Of a stretch of 64,000 nucleotides of DNA, positions 39,501 to 51,083 are shown in pieces. The notes beneath the pieces were generated by a model. It worked only from the letters and a program-made list of their open reading frames with translations. It searched no databases and was not told the DNA's origin. Within the stretch, counting starts at the first letter, position 1, and every line of letters begins with the position of its first letter. Position numbers and translations under genes: made by a program. Source of the stretch: Dermatophagoides farinae (lineage: Eukaryota; Arthropoda; Arachnida; Sarcoptiformes; Pyroglyphidae); assembly GCF_024713945.1 (NCBI RefSeq), contig NC_134679.1, positions 67,001 to 131,000 of the forward strand. The letters are read 5' to 3'.

Positions 39501-40637
39501 ATGGGGATGGACAAGTCATCGAAAAAAGTTAGTAAGAAAAAATCTACAATAAAAAAAGGTGGTAAAACTTCGCGTAAAAAATCGGAAAAAAGTTTGAATA
39601 AAAAATCTACAAAACCAAAACTGACAAAAAAATCGACGAAAAAAAGTGACCTTTCATCCACATCCAAAGAGACGTCGAAATCATTGGCGACCAAGACGAG
39701 CACCATCGATGAAGATGGAGTTTCGAAGAAAGTAACTGATGAGCAGACAACATTAACTGACACTAAAATTGATGATTCGACAATGACCTCAAAGACTGTT
39801 GATGATTCTAAAACGTCGTCTGCAACCACATCGACTACTGAAGATTCTAAAATGATTTCTGAATCTTCATCGCAACCAAAATCGGAGGTAGCCAAAGAAA
39901 TGGAAATCAAACCAAAAACTCAACCATCAACAGCAACAGAAATGGCCAAAAACAATATAGATGATCAGACGAAATGTCTATTCAATACTTGTAAATTAGA
40001 TCCGGATGTAGCGATAAAAATTGAAAAAAACCGTCAAGCAATCGAACAAGTGGTAAATCTTTTACGTGAAATAAGACCAGATCAAATTACCGGTGATATT
40101 AAAGAAGATCTGATTAAAATTCATATGATTGCACGAGGTATACGGATACGTTTAGCACATCATCTAGCTGAACAAGAAAAAAAGATGATGGATATTATGA
40201 TGAAAATGTTGACGCCAACCAAAAAAGAAATGGCACCACCGGAATCGGAAATGAAAAAGGAAATGGCAAAAACAATGACAAAAAGTGATGAAGAAAAATC
40301 GAAATTTGCTACAGAAAAATTTGCTGATTCGGATAAAACAATGGCGACGGAAGTAACTAAAACGACGACCACAACGGCCGATAGTGATGGATCATCATCA
40401 TCATCATCATCATCGGATTCGACAACAATGAACAAAACAGAGACAAAAGTGATGAAAAAATCTCTTGAAAATGATCCACTGAAAATAACCATTGATGAAC
40501 CATTATCGAAATCAGCTGGTGAAGGTACAATAATCATGAAAGTTTGTATCAAAGAAGTGGTGGAAAATGTTGAAAAAAGCGTTTCCGATAATGATGATAA
40601 TAGTGGTGGCAAAACAAACAATGATGAAAGTGATTAG
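39501..40637 (+). CDS. Lysine-rich single-exon protein, 378 residues, unrecognised
   Basis: Intronless ATG-to-TAG gene with a strong start context (GAAAATGGGG) and an in-frame stop just upstream. Residues 1-60 are extremely Lys/Ser/Thr-rich (KKVSKKKST, TKPKLTKKSTKK), like histone H1 tails or other nucleic-acid-binding basic regions. Residues about 60-150 are Ser/Thr/Asp-rich. Residues about 152-245 form a probable helical unit with two Cys (TKCLFNTCKLDPD), followed by EQVVNLLREIRPDQITGD and a charged, Met-rich helix. The rest is low-complexity and acidic. There is no signal peptide or membrane segment. It is probably nuclear or cytoplasmic, but the function is unknown. The long antisense ORFs over it are shadows of its AAA/GAA/TCA codons. 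An ATTAAA lies about 80 bp downstream. Confidence 0.72.
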   Translation: MGMDKSSKKVSKKKSTIKKGGKTSRKKSEKSLNKKSTKPKLTKKSTKKSDLSSTSKETSKSLATKTSTIDEDGVSKKVTDEQTTLTDTKIDDSTMTSKTVDDSKTSSATTSTTEDSKMISESSSQPKSEVAKEMEIKPKTQPSTATEMAKNNIDDQTKCLFNTCKLDPDVAIKIEKNRQAIEQVVNLLREIRPDQITGDIKEDLIKIHMIARGIRIRLAHHLAEQEKKMMDIMMKMLTPTKKEMAPPESEMKKEMAKTMTKSDEEKSKFATEKFADSDKTMATEVTKTTTTTADSDGSSSSSSSSDSTTMNKTETKVMKKSLENDPLKITIDEPLSKSAGEGTIIMKVCIKEVVENVEKSVSDNDDNSGGKTNNDESD

Positions 40638-40770
40638 AAATTCAAAAAAAATCAAGAGAGAAAAAGAGTGACGAACGGAACGGAAAAAGATTTGAATTCA
40701 ATTCTTGAATGTGGAAATTAAATTTTTTTCCAATGCAAAAAACTTGTTTTAATTTTCAATTTTTTTCCGT

Positions 40771-40902
40771 TTAATTTATTATTCCACTTTCCCATTTGTA
40801 TTGGTCCTCCTCGATGACTGCATAATAGCATTTTTGCACCAAACGATCGGATACCTTTTGATAATGGTTACGACCGTTGTGTTCCAGCCAATCTATTATC
40901 AT
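40771..40902 (-). CDS. 43-codon ORF facing the lysine-rich gene
   Basis: A complete ATG-to-TAA frame on the minus strand, 43 residues, with composition much more protein-like than its surroundings (MIIDWLEHNGRNHYQKV, then QKCYYAVIEEDQYKWESG). A possible acceptor (GATAATAG before 40892) lies inside the start, so it may instead be the last exon of a longer gene. A phase-1 partner near 43850-43790 (MTNADPFKQQ...) is imaginable but its donor is poor. It is convergent with the gene ending at 40637, 133 bp away. No family is recognised. Confidence 0.35.
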   Translation of the reverse strand: MIIDWLEHNGRNHYQKVSDRLVQKCYYAVIEEDQYKWESGIIN

Positions 40903-42713
40903 TCAAGTAAGTTGATGTTTTTCAGTTTAGTTTTGTTTATATTTGCTCAAGTTGTGTTTATATAATTTTCGTGTTTCTCTTCAAACGTCTTTGTTTCAAG
41001 TAATTTCAAATTGATAATGATGATGATGACGGTCTTGTATATCGTGCATGTTGTCATAATAATTATATATTGATATGTTGATATTGAGAGGATTGAGGAT
41101 AACATTTCATTACAACATTTCACGTTGACATGGTATTGCCTATGGTGTGGTTCATTCTGACATATTCTAATGTCACACACACATTCTTGAAAGCGAAGAA
41201 TTCTTTTTTGGCTTCAAGCTTTTATATTTTTCACATTATCATCATCTTGTCATTCAAAATCGACATCAGTGTTGTTGTTTTTGTTTTCTTTTTGTCTATA
41301 TTATATGAGAACCGGAAATAAAATCATCGAACAAAAAAAAATTGAAAAAAGACAATGACAACAAGATTGTATAACCAAAATAGGCAAGCATCCTGATGTG
41401 ATAATGATAATGTTTTTGTTTTATTCTTGAAACTCAAGATGAAAAAAGATTATTCTTTGATCATCATCATTGCATGGTCAATAGTGTGTTGTGTGATGGT
41501 GGTGGATAGGGATGAAATTTCATTTGGTTTAATGATGATGTGGTTTCCATTTTCATTCTTCTTCAAATTAGCTTGTTTTTCGTTAAATTTTCTTATATTT
41601 TATGTATTCTCGCCCATGAGATGATCATGTTGCGATCGTTTTTTTTATTGTTGTTGTTTTTAATGTTGTCGGTTAGAAAATAAACTGTCACCAAAACCGA
41701 AACCGTTTTGTTTTCGTTTTTGTTTTGTTTTTGTTTTTTTGCAACGTTCAATTTTATTTGACAACATGTGAACAGAAAAGAAAAGTTTCATTGTCGTTTC
41801 AAGATGATAATATGGTTAACAGGCTATTTGTTTGATCGAAAAACCGAAAACCAAATAACCGCATCAAAATGTACGATGTAATTAGGACGCCTGTTTGTTT
41901 GTGGACCACATGTCCAAACGATGTGACAATTTTTTTCGGTTAAATTCTTGAGTTTGTTTTTGTTTTTTGAAGATATAATTACACAACATTGTAATGATGA
42001 TCATGCTGATAATTATTTCAATCGAAACGATTGCTTTGCTTTAAAAAATTGCTTGTTGTTTCCCATTAAAAAAGTTGTCATCATTCTATGAACAAGATTC
42101 CATCACATTTCTTTATTTTTTTTTATAGAAATTTTATCGATTTTTTCTCATTTCCCTTGTCGAAAAAATCATTGAAAATTGAACTAGAAAGCGAAAATAA
42201 AAATGGAATAATGAATTTTCTGTTTTGCCGGAACGATTCGGGGAAAAAAGATAATTAAGAACAACGATTGTATCGATATGAAATGAAATGATAATGAAAA
42301 TAATAAACCCATATCCGGGTTCTATCTTTGTCCAAATGATGAAAATGATATTCCATGTGAACCAGAGACTCGATTTATCGAAAGAATATTAATGATCATG
42401 CTAGACTTTCTTAGTTTTCATAATAATTCAAAAAATCATTATCGATTTGTGATGATTTGCTGATACAACTACGATCTCTAACAGTGATGATTATTTCATC
42501 AAAATCACACATCTTTGCAGCTAGTCGAAAAAAGTTTCTTATCATTATCATTTAATGAAACTGACAAACAAAAATAAAACCAAAACACAGATGTATCAGT
42601 GTGATCAGTGGTTGTTTGTTTTGTGCATTGAATCTAAATATCATATGTAGATGTAGATGATGATGATTAAGATTCCACACTCTGATTGTTTATTGGACAG
42701 TTCAATTTTTTTG

Positions 42714-42752
<39 letters not shown>

Positions 42753-44375
42753 TGATGGCTTCGATATTGAATAAACAAAAAAATGTGCCCTGCATAAACA
42801 CAATATTTGGCCAATTCGGATAAAAGGAAGAATGTGTAAACATCTTCATTCTCATACAACAATGACAACAATAAAAAAAAATATTCCGGAACTACACCAT
42901 ATTAATACAATCGCGAATAAGATTGTAAATGTGTTGTTGTTGTTGTTTTCTTTCGTTTTAAATAATAATACTTGTTTTGTGGGTATGGATACAACCAACA
43001 GCTCGATATTACTGTGTGTGTTGTGGCCATATATATTGACACACACACACACACTTATTTTTTCGCACCTAATCAAGAAAGAAGAAAAAAAGTATAACGG
43101 CTATACTTTTTTTTGGACAACAACAAAGTTGAGAAGCAAAAATAAAAACTTTTGTTTTCCATCCATTCACTATGGATCGATACATGAACACACAATGTGT
43201 GAAGATAGAAGAAATGATGAAAAAAAGATACATAGTCCACTAAATAGATGTTGTTGTAAAACGACGACAACATCAAGAAACTTTTTTGCCTTTTTTATCG
43301 AAACCAAAAGTTGAGAGTTTCTTTTGTTTCTTTTCCACTTTTTTACTGTGAATATTTATAAAGAAAAAAGAAAGAAAATTCTGTTGTCTATCTCTTTTAA
43401 ATCGAAATTCTTAACAATCGGAAACCTTGAGACCAACGAAAAAAATGTCATTATTCCAGAAACAACAAACATAAACGAATAGATAGATATGTGGTATATG
43501 GCATATTGGCTAATGTGTGTCGTATATATCAGCTGTCAAGTTCAGAATTCTTGAATTTTTCTTTTTTCCTTGGAAAAAAGATGACCATAATTTTCGTTTA
43601 TCACAGAATCATACATGTATGAAAAAGAAATAATTTATGAAATTTAAATAATACCAAAAAGCAAGTGTTTTTCAACAACAAGAAATGACCGGCCGGTCCC
43701 CAAAAAAAGAAATTTGAAATTCAAACAATTTTTTTCTTTTCTTTCGCGTTTTTCATTTTCTATTATCGAGAAAAAAAGACCACGATGAGAGCAGTATTCG
43801 AAACGGAATTTTGTTTTTGTTTGTTGTTTAAATGGATCTGCATTTGTCATTTATCCAAAGACAAACAACAACTGCAGCAGCATCGGCGGTGGCGTTGGTG
43901 GACAAAGAATAGAATAGAAATATAGATCTCTAGTCATTATAGTCATCATCGTTGAATGATTTTTGTTGTTGTTATATGTTTTTGACTTTGTCAAACATTT
44001 TCATTTTCATTCACCATTTGTCAATTGGTACCGGCAATAAAATACAAAATAGATAAAGAAAAAAAGAAAAATTTACATTTAAATTAAAGTTTTTTCTTTT
44101 TCCCTCGTTAAATCACCAAAAAAAAAAATTTCATATTTCGAATCAAGTAGCTGTAATGCTGTATATTCTAAATTTGGATTTATTATCATGTCAAATCAAT
44201 TGTCATGCAAATGATTCGTTTGACAACAACAACAACAACAGCAGCAGCAGCAGCAGCAGCATTAAGCCAAATTAATGTTTAATTTGGTTTGATTTTTTCC
44301 GTTTGAATACAGAAAACTCTAATTCCAAATCTTTTTGTTATTCAATTTTCATTTTTCACTAAATCATTAAAATAG
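40903..44375. other. Intergenic or 5' intronic DNA of the Neto-like gene
   Basis: No firm exon. It contains ATC repeats at 42714-42752, AAC/AGC repeats at 44224-44262 and many short chance ORFs. The missing 5' exon(s) of the Neto-like gene may lie here or further upstream. A Lys-start hydrophobic reading at 41439 (MKKDYSLIIIIAWSIVCCV) is signal-like but has no good donor. Confidence 0.45.
42714..42752. repeat. (ATC)n microsatellite
   Basis: Thirteen uninterrupted CAT/ATC units. On the minus strand it reads as a poly-Asp run. Confidence 0.93.
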
Positions 44376-47300
44376 AATTAGTTCGTGCCAAAGATTTCAG
44401 CAATGCCGAAAGAGATGCGGCATTGTCTGCCGCCTTCAAATCATCATCATCATCCACATCATTATCATTATCATCATCAGCTACCTCAACGGTGATTGGT
44501 GGTGGCCATAGAGGTACATTGGACAATAGTCTTGGACCGGTGATATTACCACCTCCACCACCACTACCACAATTACCATCATCATTAACATCAATACCAT
44601 CCATTATATCGGGCCAAAATGTATTAGACAATAATAATGACACACCAGATTCATTTCTATTATCGTCGATTGGTCATCAATCCAAATCATCCATAAAACA
44701 GATTGAAAAAAGAGAACCAACGAAAAATGGATCGAAAAAACTGACGAAAAAGCCTAAATCTTCACAACAACAACAACAACAACAACAACGATCATTTTCA
44801 GCTTATATACAAGCGGATTTATCACCATTAGAATTGGATGATACAATATTCGATGCAGTTGGTGGTGGTAGTGGTGATCCACGCTTTGATGCAATGATTT
44901 CAATCGATCCAAATGATCCATGCTACAATTTTACCGTTGGAAATTTAAAATATCAAGAATTTTTCTCACCAAATTATCCAAATAATTATCCAAATGATAC
45001 TGAATGTGAACGAGTGATTCAAGGTTGGACATTTTCTCTTTTAATAAAAAATGTAATTAATATATTGACATATAAAGTAATGTGATTCATTTTGTCGTTG
45101 TTGTTTAGCACCACATGGATATCAAATCAGTATAGAATTTAGGGATCAATTTTCTCTTGAAGATTCACCAAATTGTGCATATGATTATCTTGAAATACGT
45201 GATGGTCCATATGGTTATTCAGCACCGTTGGCAAAATTATGTGGCCCAGATTTTCCACGAGATATCATCTCCAATGATCGTTACCTCTTTTTACGTTTTG
45301 TGTCCGATGATAGTATTGAATATCAAGGATTTAGAGCTGTTTATTCCTTTATCAAAATGACAAGTAAGCCATTGAATCGAATTGAAATGATGATGATTGA
45401 GCAAAATTTTTTCGTTTCAGATGAAAGACCAGAACCGCCAGATGATTGTCGTTTTAATAAAACAGGTGTTAGCGGGACCATCGAGAATCGTGATATACCA
45501 CTTGAGCTAACAAATTATTCGGTAACCCAGAATGTTCCAATTGATTGTATGTGGAATATAACTGTTGCAGCCGGTTATAAAGTGAGTATTGTTTGTCAAT
45601 TTTTTTTGGAAAAACAAAAATGAAAATCTAAATTATCATTGACGATTTTAGATGTATCTGAATTTCAAAGAATATAAATTAACAAGCCCAAATAATTGTG
45701 AAGCCAATTATATTGATATTTATGGTGAAAAATTGAGCGATCTAGCACGTAAACAACGATTTTGTGGTACACAAGCCGAACCCGTACGATCGGATGATAA
45801 TCATATGAATATACGTTTTTTCGCTAAACCGGACGCATTGAGTAATGTACAATTTGAGATTACGTTCACGGCATTTCGTGAATTATCGAATAAAGGTATT
45901 TGATTTTGAAACAGCGAAAAATCCTGTTTGAATGTATTGAATATTTATGCACTTGTTTTTTCGGTTTTTTCTTATATTTCACCGTGTGATTTGATCTGTT
46001 GTGTGCTTGCTTGGTTTGTGAATTGTTTGTTTGTTTGTTGCTTTTCGTTTTCGTTCGTTTTCTTTATGTTTTGATTGGCTTTTTGTTGCAATTGCAAATT
46101 ATTGAACACATTTTGTGCTACCACGATGATTAATTGATCGGTTTTTACGCAAACAAACAAACAAACGAAAAAAAAAATTCGGAAAAAAGCAGAAACATGC
46201 CGTCCTGATGAATTTGATTGTGAAGATTCCACATGTATCGATATTGGTCTGAAATGTGATGGTGTCGATAATTGTAAATACCGTTATGATGAAGATAAAC
46301 AAACTACCTGTGCACCAGGTAATGTCATTTGATTTTTTATTCATGGATGATTTGGTAAAATTTTTTTTCTCAATTTTTCCATCTCCCTCATAGGAAACAA
46401 GGGCGTATTGAATCTCAATTCCCAACATATGGTTGTCATATTGATCGTATTCTGTGCACTTGTATTCGGAATGTGTGCTTCCATTGCCATTTCGTGTTGG
46501 AGTAAAATTGAGGAACGTTCACAACGTAAACGTGAATATAAATTAAGACGTTCACGTGAAGCATCAATGGAAGTTGGACTAGACCGTACAATGACCATTA
46601 CATCATTGGATCGCTCATGTCCATTGGAACATGGTGAACAAACATCATCATCATCCGGTTCAAGATGTCGTAAGATTGTAACGGCAAATGCTATACGACA
46701 AAAACCAGATGTTGGCAGCGGTGGTGGTGGTGGTGGCGGCGGTGTTGATGATGATGATGGACCCACAATGGGTTATTATGATTCCGAAGAGAATGGTTGT
46801 TATGTGCCAGATTTAGATATTGCACCGATGCATCATCATTCATCAACATCTCATCATCATCTAGTGTATCCATCATCCACCGAAAGGCGACCTAAACAGA
46901 TGCAAACTGTACAGCCAAACGGTGGTACTATTTGTACAGCTCATCATTTGGATCCTGCCGATAAATATTCACCCGATACGCCCACACCACCACAAATGAT
47001 GATTGGTTCACCAAATACAAGAGGTCATGTTGGTGGTGGTGGTGGCACACAATCACCATTAGTTGGTGGTGATCACTATTATCATCAACAACAACAACAA
47101 CAACAGAATATAGAGCGTGATTCAATACGATCATCGTCTGATTGTTCAATACCACCACCGCCTCCACCACCATCGTTAAGTCATTTTCGTAATCGTCTTC
47201 AACAACAGCCACAACAATATCGAACACTACCTCTTGATCCAAGTAAATTGACAGATGCATCATTGTTAATCATGAGCGACAATCATCATCAAGCTGTACA

Positions 47301-48024
47301 ATTTAGACATCCACAACATACCACTCGTATGATAGCGACTGGTGCAGGTCAACCATCATCCATGATGATACATCCACAACATCATCCTGATTGTGCTCAA
47401 CATCAGCTCAATAAGATGCAACAAGCATCCATTGAACATCAATCACAATATAATCCTAATTCATTACGTAGAGCAACAAATTATTATACGAACCAGCCTA
47501 CAACCGGTAATTGTGGTGGTGGTGTTCGACAACAACCTACATCCGGCAATAGTAATCCAGGCAGTCAAAGGCCTTCACCGATGCCTATAGGAAGTAGTGG
47601 TGATACAAATGAACTGCTCAATGATGTAATCGATGTCGATGGTTGTATTGACGAAGGTGATGTTGAATCTGGCGTGGGCCATTCAGAACAACGTTCAGCA
47701 ATGGAGCTTAATGATGATGTTATCGATGATGATGTATTAACCGAAAATGATATCTATCCACCATCAAATGGACTAGCATCAACCAGTGGTAGACATCAAC
47801 CATCTACACATTATCTATTACGCGGCCAATCAACATTGGAAGAAGAAGATGATTCTTCAGTGCCTTTAAATTCAACCAATTCAAATACTGGCTATGGTAG
47901 TAGTGGACAACAGACTACAATGCCACCAAACATTGGTCAACAAGTTTATTATCGCAGTGAAGCTGTTATTGAAATGGCACCAAGACCAGATACGAATCGT
48001 CAAGATGTAGCACTTATTCGTTGA
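44376..48024 (+). CDS. Neto: Neto-like CUB-CUB-LDLa transmembrane receptor accessory protein (5' end missing)
   Basis: Exons 44376-45023, 45109-45363, 45421-45581, 45652-45895, 46190-46318 and 46394-48024, all with GT-AG borders and matching phases. Order: Ser/Pro-rich linker; CUB1 (from the Cys codon at 44921, with FFSPNYPNNYPND and YDYLEIRDGPYGYS); CUB2 (from DDCRFNKTG; NCEANYIDIYGE); LDLa with six Cys (CRPDEFDC...CIDIGLKC...C...C); one membrane helix (VVILIVFCALVFGMCASIAI); then a cytoplasmic tail of about 500 residues. This is the architecture of Neto proteins, auxiliary subunits of kainate-type glutamate receptors (vertebrates, and the Drosophila neuromuscular junction). Exon 1 here enters with a split codon and has no signal peptide, and an in-frame stop lies at 44360, so one or more upstream exons are missing. 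The tail is rich in His, Gly, Pro, Gln and Ser runs. AATAAA signals at 49224 and 49615 are candidate 3' ends. Confidence 0.88.
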
Positions 48025-49849
48025 AATGAATTGAAATTATTTGTATTTTTTTCAATCAAAATCTACCATTCAAGCCATTCAATACCGATAATAACGAGTG
48101 ATATTCACTCACAACAAACAAAACGAAAACGAAATATACAAACAACAATCACACAATGTAATCGACAACTTATACATACACACATATACATACATACATA
48201 CATACATACATATATTATATTCTCTAATTCGTCAATAGATTGTCGTCACATTGGTCAATTGTTTTTGATGTTGTTTTTCATTTTTTGCGCTGCCATTCAC
48301 ATTCATCTCTCTCTCTCTCTTTCTCTCTGTTTTCATTCAAAGGAAAAGAACAAAAAATTTTTTTTTTGTTTTGACAATAATCAATTCATCTGATAAATAA
48401 TTATATCATCATAATCTATAGACATCAATTGTTTGTTGTAATACAAAATCACTATGGATTTTATCTAATTCATTTTTGCTATAAATATACAACCAAATTA
48501 TTTAAAAAATTGAAACAAATTCTTCAACCAAATAATGAATAGAAACTTGTAGGAAAAATTGTAAATTTTATCAAAAAAGATATTATCAATGATATACCCA
48601 AATACCCATTCACACACACACTTTACAAAGCCTTTGAGATGAAACCTTGTGTAAAATAATATAAAACTGTGCATAGATTACAACTACAACTAATAATTGA
48701 TTAGAAAAATTCATTTCATTTGACAAAAATCTCATTATATTCTTTACATGATTTCAATAAGATGCATGTTTTTCCATTAAATTAAATCAGCATTTATAAC
48801 TGAATAGACAATACACATTGTAACTAGAGAGAATCTGATTATTACTGATTGATTTGAATTGAATATTTTTGTTTTGTTTTTGTTTTTGTTTTGGTCATTC
48901 ATTCTTGTATTTTAAATTATCCAATATACCCAACACCTACCCACATAAAGTTATTTATAACCACCACCACCACCACCACCACTACAAAGAAAGCCATACC
49001 TGAACAAACAAACAAACCAAAAAAAAAACATTGGAAAAAATGTACTTGACAATTGCTTCAATTATCTCTCCTTTTCTCCATTTTTTTCATCATCATCATC
49101 ATCATCATTGATCATTTGATTATATACCACACTTACACACAAACTATTCATTGATTCAAGAAATTTTTTACTTAAAAATTTAAAAAATTTAAGCATTTTT
49201 TCTGTTCTCTTCAGATACTATATAATAAAATGAATGAATATAAATATATATCATAATCATATATATTTGAATTACATACACACATTCAAAATACATTGTT
49301 TACAACACTCACTCACACACACACACACACATACAAACCACTTGAACAAATACATATGATCTGAGATACAATATACAATTACAATAATTAATCATGATGA
49401 AAACGAAAGAAAACTAAAGGTTCAATAAATCTCGATATTCAATGCCAACCACCCCTTGGTAAAGCGCAGCAACAAAAACACCACAAGGAGTCATATTGAT
49501 CATTTTGTCATTCTGTCATTATGATCTCCGTTCTTACGTGTCATCATCATCATCATCATCATTTGTTTTTGTTTTCTATATGTATTTGAATGCTTTTGTT
49601 TAATTGTTGGTACAAATAAAATCTAAATTATCAAAATCAACCTATAGGTATGTTATTTGATCATTTTCCTTGTCAACTATGTTTCGTCTATTTCATATGA
49701 TTATAATCTTTATCAACTCAACATGTGCGATAACCGATTTTCTATGATTAATTTTTCCATTTTGCAATTTTCTATTCATAATATAAATAAACTAATGTGG
49801 CAAATGTGGCATAACTGTAATGGTAGATAGTCGATTATTGGATCAATTG

Positions 49850-49894
<45 letters not shown>

Positions 49895-50580
49895 ATAAAC
49901 ACGAATCTTCGATCCAACACACGCAAACATCAATATAGAAATCTGAGAAGCTCAACAACAACAACAACAATCTTGAGATTAACAATAAAGATATGGGAGT
50001 ATCTCTCCTGTAAGCATTGAAAAAATTTCATGAGCAATCAATTTAAATTTCGAATCAATCAAAGTGTATTTACGAATACCGAATCGTGTGACATTCATAT
50101 GTCGTCGTCATTGTTGTTATTGTTCACGAAAATCGGTTCACTAATTCATCAACACCACATCTACCACACAATAATGTCATTGAACAATGGACATTGAACA
50201 ATTTTTATTCAAAGAATGAAAACTCTTAAACCAAAGAAAAAAAATAACGTTGACCGTTGAATGTGGCCAACAAGAATAAATCTTTTACATACAGAAAAAA
50301 ATATATAAATAACTAACCAAGGATTTATATAACCAACAAATACCGAAGAAAAAAACAGAAATCTTGGCAAATGGAAATTCAATGTGTTTGCTGTCCCATT
50401 CATTCATTCATTCATTCATTGAAATGGCAATCATTCATTGGCGATGATCGAAGAACAAAAAAATAAAAATCCCGTATAAAACACACACACACACAGAGGC
50501 AAAATCAGAATAAAAAAAAGAATGGACAATAATCAATCACCGATCAAATTCGGACATGTCAAACATTCGTTTGTGTGTGT
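48025..50580. other. Probable 3' UTR of the Neto-like gene, then intergenic
   Basis: AT-rich with ACAT repeats at about 48186-48210, ACC repeats near 48960-48982 and GA repeats at 49853-49891. AATAAA signals occur at 49224-49229 and 49615-49620. No gene is seen. Confidence 0.5.
49853..49891. repeat. (GA)n microsatellite
   Basis: About 19 GA units. Produces mirror-image chance ORFs on both strands. Confidence 0.92.
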
Positions 50581-50802
50581 ATGGGTAAGATGAATAAGTC
50601 ACAAGATCCATCTCTTTATAAATATCGAAAAACGCCCAGTAAGAAGAAAAAAAGACCGATTCATTCATTGAAATTATTTCGAAATGGACAAGTTGATTAT
50701 ATAAAGAGAGAAAAAATACAATACATTAAGACTGTGGCGAAGAAAAAAAAGAAATCTATCTTTCCATCTATCTATCTTTCGAATCGAAATACAACTTCTT
50801 AA
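50581..50802 (+). CDS. Small basic ORF, 73 codons, unrecognised
   Basis: ATG at 50581 opens 73 residues that are strongly basic and polar (MGKMNKSQDPSLYKYRKTPS, then KLFRNGQVDYIKREKIQYIK) with Lys clusters at the start, middle and end. It is quite unlike the hydrophobic chance ORFs around it. It lies about 280 bp upstream of the orphan gene at 51084 on the same strand. No domain is recognised. A possible donor (CCCA|GTAAGA) occurs inside, so it could be an exon. Confidence 0.33.
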   Translation: MGKMNKSQDPSLYKYRKTPSKKKKRPIHSLKLFRNGQVDYIKREKIQYIKTVAKKKKKSIFPSIYLSNRNTTS

Positions 50803-51083
50803 ATAAAAAAAAATTCATATTCATGATACACACAGAGTTGGATTTATAACAACAGTAAGATTATATATCAGTGTCATCCTTTTCTGTTTTTTTTCAAGAA
50901 TCATTCGGAAAAAACTAGTTAAATGAACAATAATATAGTAATGGTTATAGTATTTCAACAAGAAAACGCGAACTGAAAAAAATTCGCTTTCTCATTCACA
51001 CGAATATTGATTAGAACACAAGATTGAAAAAACATCAATATGTGTGTAGGCCAAATTCTTATTGAATAAATTCAGTTTTATCA

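Noticed and set aside
39461..40621. Two antisense ORFs of about 150 codons opposite the lysine-rich gene
   Set aside because: Shadows: AAA/GAA/TCA/GAT-rich sense codons leave the complementary frame free of stops. Their Phe/Val/Ser/Asp composition mirrors the sense strand.
46341..47263. Antisense ORFs opposite the Neto tail exon
   Set aside because: Shadows of homopolymer codon runs (Gly, His, Pro) in the sense gene.
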